From Nymphaea colorata (lineage: Eukaryota > Streptophyta > Magnoliopsida > Nymphaeales > Nymphaeaceae): DNA of 64,000 bases. This document shows positions 57,297 to 64,000 of the stretch, piece by piece. The notes beneath the pieces are model-generated. The model searched no databases, had not been told where the DNA came from, and saw nothing but the letters and a program-made list of their open reading frames with translations. The position numbers and the translations under genes were made by a program. The DNA is taken from NCBI RefSeq assembly GCF_008831285.2, contig NC_045145.1, positions 21,902,040-21,966,039 of the forward strand, given 5' to 3'. Position 1 is the first letter of the stretch. The number at the start of each line of letters is the position of its first letter.

Positions 57297-59904
57297 TGCT
57301 AGGAGTTCAATAAAAGAAGTCTCCGAGGAGATTTTTCGTATCAGGGTGGGCTCCATATCTATGATCTATCTCATAATGCTCGTGACATCTCTCTCTCTTC
57401 CCCCTTGCTGATATGGCCCAACAAATCTTGCGAAGTTCGTCTTTCGAAGTCTCACATCAGCAAGAATATTAAATGCTTCCTGTACCGGGCAAGCAAAAAA
57501 TCGGAATCCTATCAAAGAATTGATATCATTTTCCGGACTGTTGCATCCCAAATTTTATATCCATGAACTTTGGAGTGATCGAATAACATGTAAACAATGT
57601 AAAAGATCCCCATATAATTGCTGTGCCGGTTTGGAAGTATGTGAAGGAATGACCTTTTGTGTTGATCTTTGGCTTCACGACTTAAAGAACTTGCCCATCT
57701 GTTAGAGGAAAAAAAAAATTGCAGAGTAAAGTCCACCACCTCATACATCAAGAATGGTTAAATTTTGTGTCACTAAGTGAAGAGAAGCACACTCTATTAA
57801 TGACTGCTAATCATTAGTGGAAAATGAGATTTTGGCTTCAATCCTTTTGACGGCATTTATATACAAACAATCTAATATTCCAAAACAACAAGATAAATAT
57901 AAACATATTTTGCGAGACTGGTGTGGGCAACTGCTGCTACTTCGTGGCGTCTTGCTGGAAAAATCTTAAAGTTACCTCTGTTGTGATCACAACACGAGTA
58001 TGCGAGTCGTGCGACGATCAAGGAGAAACTATTTTCCACCCTTAGTCAAGAAAACGGAGACGTTGTCTCTGTCCTTCAAGTGGGCCAAAAAATCAACCCA
58101 AATCGTTGGCAAAATCTCTTGGAGTTTCTTGTCATGATCTGCTTTTCACCTGCTCTCCACTCTCTTGCAGTGAGTCCATTTTCCCACCAATTAATAATGG
58201 GTGCATGTTGGTAGATGTAGATTTTCAAGTATTTGATTATGGTGGTTTTGTTTTTCAATCGTGTAGAGCCTGTTTGACAAATAGATCGGTTTGTAATTGT
58301 TTTATGAATCTACCTCAAAAGTTACTGCAAATTCACATTATAATTTTTAAGGTTTTCTATGAATATGCCTTAATCTTTGGGCTATATTCATGGAACAGTT
58401 ACATATCATTCGGATTGCCAAATGTACGATTGGAGTTTGTTTGGCAAATGGAATGCTTGTGTGTTACACGAATCAATTTCAAAGATTGGGGTAAATTCAT
58501 GGACACGTAGTTCTAGTGTTTCATACTAATTCTTTAGAAAAAATTCATGAAACATTCATAAAGTATTCCAACCGACGTCATTTGGTAGGAAGAGCACTCT
58601 TACATAGTTTGCTATTGTGGTATTCACAATACGAATAATTTGTGATTGTTTTATAAATCTACTTCATAAAATGTGACAAATTTATAAAAGATGATGTAAC
58701 AATATTTTATTTATCTAACTCAACCTTTAGAGCAAGTTCGTGGAACAATAACAAACTTAGTTGATGGAGGGCACTCAAAAGTAGATAGTAGTGCAAAGGC
58801 AAATTTGTTTGTTCATGATTAACAAGGTTTGCTCTCTATTTCTTGAAGCTTGAAGTTTCTTTCCTTGGCAGAAAAATGCTGAAACTGGGAAAATATGCTT
58901 GTACCAGTCAAAAAATAATATGAGGGGGCTCCATTAGACCACACTCTGAGTGTATTCAAGTATATCAAGATAAGTACATAAACTTAAGAATTCTAGCCTG
59001 CAGTGTCTGGCCTTATAAGAAAAACAAATTCATTAGAAATATTTTCGTGCTAATTAAGTTTTACAGCCAGTCTTTCCCCACTTTTTCCCATAATTAAGTA
59101 CCTATCCATTTTCCGTTCACTTTTTAGCCAAACAAAACCCAAAAAATATGTTTTTTTAAGTAAAAAAAAAAAATCAAACGCATTTTATTCACACTATTCC
59201 TGTTTTCCCCTTTTTTTCATGTTTTTCCACATTTTTTCATTTTTTTTGCAGTTTTTAGCTACTTGATTTTTATTTTATACACATTATTTTTAAGATTTTG
59301 GCTGAACGATTAATTGTTTTAGAAGTTAGTGAATTTTTTTTAATCAAAAACAATTTTACCATTTTATACCAGTACAAAACGTCACTATTTAAAACCCAAA
59401 AACAATATTTGTGGTTATGCTTCAAACATGCCAAATAGAAGAGGCCTCATATACCAACAAGGTTGGAGTGCCCCATAAATGAAATTAAATTTTTGGTAAG
59501 CTCTTAATAGACAAAGATGTAACTGTGCCCATTAGACATTGCAACAGCTTGCTGATAGACCTTCTCTTTAACAAAAATTGAAGTAAGTTCAAACACCCTC
59601 TATTCTCTTGCTAAGTTGTTGCATGCATTCTTATGTATGTCCGATTAGACTTGATGTGGACAGATATATATATATATAGTTCCATCAAAATTTCCTTCAC
59701 TTCTATCCTTTCAGCTTGGCAACTGGGCCCTCTTTTAATTTCCTTGTTAAGATTCATTCAATTCACTATTTGAACCTTCTCTAATTCTCTAACATACTAG
59801 AAAATGTGTGTGTGAGAGAGAGATGAGAGAGAGAGAGAGATTAGTAAAAGGCCAGTTACTATTTTAAACTAAAAGTTACTCAATTCAATAATTTGGTCTA
59901 CCTG

Positions 59905-60064
59905 ATCGACTGAGCAATTGGTAAAAGTTAAGCATGGGCACCGGGCCAGGCTGCCACCGGGTACCCGGCACTCGGCCTGACTCGGGCCTGGAAAAATGAG
60001 ACCAGGGTCAGCTCGACTTCTTATTGGGCCGGCCCGGGTGGGCCTGATAATGATTTTTTTTAAA

Positions 60065-60109
<45 letters not shown>

Positions 60110-60300
60110 TTACAATTAATTATTTGTATGTATTACTTTATATTAAAAACATTTTTTAATGTAATTGGGCCCGACCTGCTCGGACTCGGGTTTTTCGAGT
60201 TGGGCTGGGCTTGGGCCCGAGTTTTAGATGTCGGGTCAGCCCGATGCTCCGGCTTAGTAAAAGTTCAGTTCCTAGTTTCATTCCTATGGGCATCAGGAGT
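59905..60300 (+). repeat. SINE-like sequence split by a MITE
   Basis: GACTGAGCAATTGG (about 59907-59920) resembles box A. After the MITE, CCTAGTTTCATTCCTATGGG (60271-60290) resembles the box B region CTAGTTCTATTCCCATGGG of the SINE at 42597-42836. Removing the MITE and one target copy leaves only about 17 bases between the boxes instead of 33, so the identification is moderate. Confidence 0.45.
59929..60256. mobile_element. hAT-type MITE (328 bp) with perfect 8-bp target duplication
   Basis: Starts TAAGCATGGGCACCGGGCC and ends GCCCGATGCTCCGGCTTA, an imperfect terminal inverted repeat. It is flanked by the exact octamer GTAAAAGT (59921-59928 and 60257-60264). GC-rich ends surround an AT-rich centre with a (TA)n run at 60074-60101. 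Same family as 9819-10129. It encodes nothing and would need a hAT transposase in trans. Confidence 0.88.
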
Positions 60301-60383
60301 CCCTAAGCAAGAAAATTCTGCAAAGGGGCATAGTTATATAATTTTAAATTTTCAAAGGCATGAAGTTTCAATATGAAAAAAAA

Positions 60384-60730
60384 CATTTTTATGGGTTGGT
60401 GTAGGTAATTGCACACACCATGCTACACCTGCCTCCGCTCCTTGTTATGCATCGATTCCCTAGGCATGGCACTGGACCTCTAGGCCTAGACCCTACGTAC
60501 AATGAGGGTTTTTCAAGTCGGCCTGGGTGGGGCACTAGATATATAATTTTAATTTCTTAAAAGTAAATGAAAAAAAAAACAGCCATGAAGAAAATAAACA
60601 TTTTTATGAGTTTGTGTGGGCAATTGCCCACACCATGCTACACCTGCCTTGGCCCCTGTTGGGCATAATTCCCTAGGCAAGCCACTGTATCTCTAGGCCC
60701 TAGACCCTGTGTACAATGGGGGCTTTGGCT
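60384..60730. repeat. Direct repeat, two copies of about 130 bp spaced by 215
   Basis: 60384-60515 and 60599-60730 share CATTTTTATG, CACACCATGCTACACCTGCC, ATTCCCTAGGCA and CTAGACCCT. Both contain the palindromic core GGGCAATTGCCC or a decayed form of it. Confidence 0.75.
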
Positions 60731-62473
60731 TCTTGTTCACGGTTTAATAATTGAGTCTGGGGCCAAAATTATAATGTTTGCCACCTAACTAGAGCCAGAC
60801 TACTGCCAAATTTTTGCTATTGTAGTTCTTTGGAGCTAAGGAAGAAGCCACAAATGCAGCAATCTGGACACCCTAACTGGTCCATCGAGAAGATTTTCCA
60901 CTATGTTCCAACTGCTCAGCCTCCATCTGGAATATGTAAAAACGGTGATTCATCAAGAAAACCTTGTGAAAAAACTTTTTTCTTTTCAATCTGTTAACTT
61001 CTTGAGAGTAATTATGAAACAATGAGGTAAGCTGAGTATGAAAAGCTAAAATTTCGTCCGCGATTTAGTCATGCCATCGCCATCGCTATTTTCTTAATTT
61101 ACATAAAAGCAGCCAACTTTATGTTTATTATGAAAACAAGTTTCCAGAATATATTTATGAGTCGTTTGACAGTGTGAACATTCAGTTAGTGTTATACATG
61201 AATCTGCATTAAAAATTGTAGTAGATTCATATAATACTAAAACGTGAAGTCTATGAATCTGTCTCGGTGTTCAAACTGTCATACGCTACCTATGTTACAA
61301 TTAGTTCCATCCTTCAAGAGCTTGAGATTAACCAACAAGAAATGTTAATGAAAAAGCTAAATCTTGCAAACTTCTCAATCAGATTTGATTAAGACTAATA
61401 TCCAATTAAGAAATCAGATTGGATTAAGATTTACAAAATGATGTCCGATTTGGATTCGAACATACATAAATATTTGGTCCGATTTGCATCAGATTTAGTT
61501 TTGGATAAATATCCTACATCCAATGTTCTTACGTTTTGAAAATGGGCCACATTCAGTTCAAAATTCAGATTGGGATTCAGATATATATGTAAAAATTGGG
61601 TCCTTATCAGATTCGAACTGTGAAATCAGAATTCTGATTTGGATTCAGATACGACTTTCCATTCTCTACATATTTGGGTTGATATCAAATTCAATTTTAA
61701 ACAAATATCCTATATCTAATGTCCATATATTTTAAAAGTCTGTTTTTCCATATTGTAGTGCGGTTTGGATTGGGTTTAAAAATCTGACCTGTATTGAGAT
61801 ATGATTTTAAAAACCAGATTCAAATTTGATGCTCAAGGGAAGAATGGAGTAAATGGATCTTGGTGGTTTTGTTTGGATTTACTTTTTCTTGTTTACAAGT
61901 TCAATCAATGGGAAGACATTCTTAGATATTGGATTTCCTTTGTTACCTTATATATGCATCTTATCCATGCATCTAAGATCCACAATGAAATTAGGGTTTC
62001 TTCTACTTTCTTATGGAAGGGATTGGAAGCAATTCCACAGAAGAATCATCCATGCCGTGGGAATGCATGCATGCATTGATTTGAAACAGCGATCAGTTCA
62101 TATGACATGGTGAAACTAGGCTACATGGGCGACCGGGTTCATATTGTAAGTTGCTCGAATTCTAGTGACTTACATGCAATGAAGATAGGATTTGGCAAAA
62201 TTGGTTCAAAATTTATTGAAAGAATGCCCAAAATCCAAAACCGCTTTGGGCAACTGGGAGGGAGAAGATCCCACCATCTGAGCATGAGGCCGAAGCCCCA
62301 TTACATTCATCTTGCCCATAGGGTCCAAAAATGCTTTGGGACTTAAGTGGACTTATGGTACATTGTGGGGCTGAGATAGGTGGGGGCTCCATAAGGCATA
62401 TGCCACACAAGTTCAGTTATATGATGCAGCCCCACAAGATCCAGTCTCTGCTTCAAGACCAATTGAAAATTTG

Positions 62474-62627
<154 letters not shown>

Positions 62628-64000
62628 CTTTCTAATATGGATCCAAAGACAATACTCCCAAGAGCTTCGAGAGAAGTACTCCCCTACGAACCGCTTGGTT
62701 CAATCAATTATGAGTAAGCAAAAGTTATTATCATATTGATTCAAAGGATAAAAGAAGAAAGATGTAAGAATTAGTTAAAAATAAGAAAACACTTTTAAAA
62801 TGTTTGAAAATATTAGGATGCGACCAATTGTTTAGTATCTCTACTACTCTTGGGGTCATTTGGCATCAGCAAGAAAGTGCAAATGTTCTATAAGTCTATC
62901 ACATAATTGGGGCAGATTCTTGAAACATTTGAACAAGTGTCACATGACTCACTCTCAAGTTTGAAGTAGATTTATGAAACAATCACATGTTGTTTCTAAC
63001 GCCAAGCGTTTGGTAAATGCTAGATCATTTGGTAAATGTTATAATTTGTGAATATTTTATGAATTTGCACTAAAGATTAGGTAGATTCATGGACACCTAG
63101 CCCAAATGTCCAATAAACCTGCCCAATCCTTAGGGCAGATTCATGAGACACTCATAAAATAAAATGTCTTTCTCTTAGAATGCTTTTTGGTAGTCTCATA
63201 TTTGAGAACTGTGAATTTAAAATCAAATCAGGCCCTCCCTACTCTGATCTTAAATCCAACATTTTCTTAATGTAAAGAAGTAAAATAAATATCTTAGTTT
63301 GATGAACATGAACTTTACTATGTATCCATATTAGCAAAAGCATGTCACTTAGATTTATGGATTTCAAATCCAAAGTAATTAAACACCCCTAAGAATTCTT
63401 GAAGTTCCGATGGAAGCCTATTAGATTCGATATCCAACCAAACTGCTTCAGAAAAGTCGGATGTGGAAAAAGAAAATCTTAACATGCGATTATGAGATCA
63501 TATGGATTTAACAAATGGGATCCGTTGGATTCATACCTGGTATTAAATAGATTTCTAATCATATTTGAGTTCCGATTTAATTCTAAACAAGTACCATACG
63601 TCCAACGTTCTTTCGTTTCGAATGCTTGCTCTTAACATGCCATGGTACAATTTTGGATTTACAAGTTATATATTTAAAATATTAACTGTCAGATTCAAAT
63701 TTGGTTGTGAATAAAAGTTGGATTCGAATTAGATTCAAAATTAGGATTTGGATTCACATATAGTTTAAAATTTTCTTTATAGAACTTCATATCCAAACAA
63801 GTAAACATATCATAAACATTCGACCCCATTGAGTACCTGAAAAGGAAAGCTCAACATTAAACAAATAAACAGTTTAGCGACAGAAAATTTTATGGTATTA
63901 TGTAATTCTCAGTGGACAAGCCACAAATTTTTGAAAAAGATACAGTATTTAAGAAACTTATTTTCTTTTTATGAAGCACCAACATGTGTAAATAAGCAAA

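Overview
This window is nuclear DNA of a flowering plant. It has intron-bearing genes with GT/AG junctions, plant-specific families (class III peroxidases, a type-A cytokinin response regulator, a B12D protein), a Ty1/copia retrotransposon, SINEs, hAT-like MITEs, and long AT-rich spacers with many (TA)n and (CT)n microsatellites. The species cannot be told from the sequence alone. Seven host genes are supported: five peroxidases (one broken), B12D and the response regulator. All but the response regulator lie on the minus strand.

Layout. 1-4508: a minus-strand Ty1/copia element that runs off the left edge, with 5' LTR, primer-binding site, an unusually long G+C-rich leader and a broken gag-protease-integrase-RT frame. 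4692-28089: five tandem class III peroxidase genes (A to E), all minus strand and all with four exons. A, B and C form one subfamily (exons 222/192/166/395 bp). D and E form another (213/192/166/392 bp). Spacer sequence is also shared within each subfamily, so whole segments were duplicated. A has a 1-bp deletion in exon 4 and the copia element in its 3' flank; B, C, D and E look intact. 28170-33749: gene-poor spacer with MITE-like copies. 33750-36440: a diverged inverted repeat with arms of about 1.1 kb, the most unusual structure here. 38164-40683: a B12D gene with three exons. 40835-49829: spacer with dispersed repeats, a SINE with a clear 15-bp target duplication, five copies of a 64-bp tandem repeat and a GC-rich patch. 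49978-52072: a five-exon type-A response regulator, plus strand. 52073-64000: no gene recognised; MITEs, SINE heads, dispersed repeats and a (TA)n tract of about 150 bp.

How it fits together. The peroxidases are secreted haem enzymes similar to the PRX4/PRX52 wall-peroxidase group. The response regulator would act as a negative-feedback element of cytokinin phosphorelay, and B12D is a small mitochondrial membrane protein. Nothing in the sequence links the three functionally. The paralogous spacers act as internal controls: they supply empty sites that show the copia element and one MITE inserted after the peroxidase duplications. Several insertions are nested (MITE in MITE, MITE in SINE, SINE in dispersed repeat), which gives a relative order of events.
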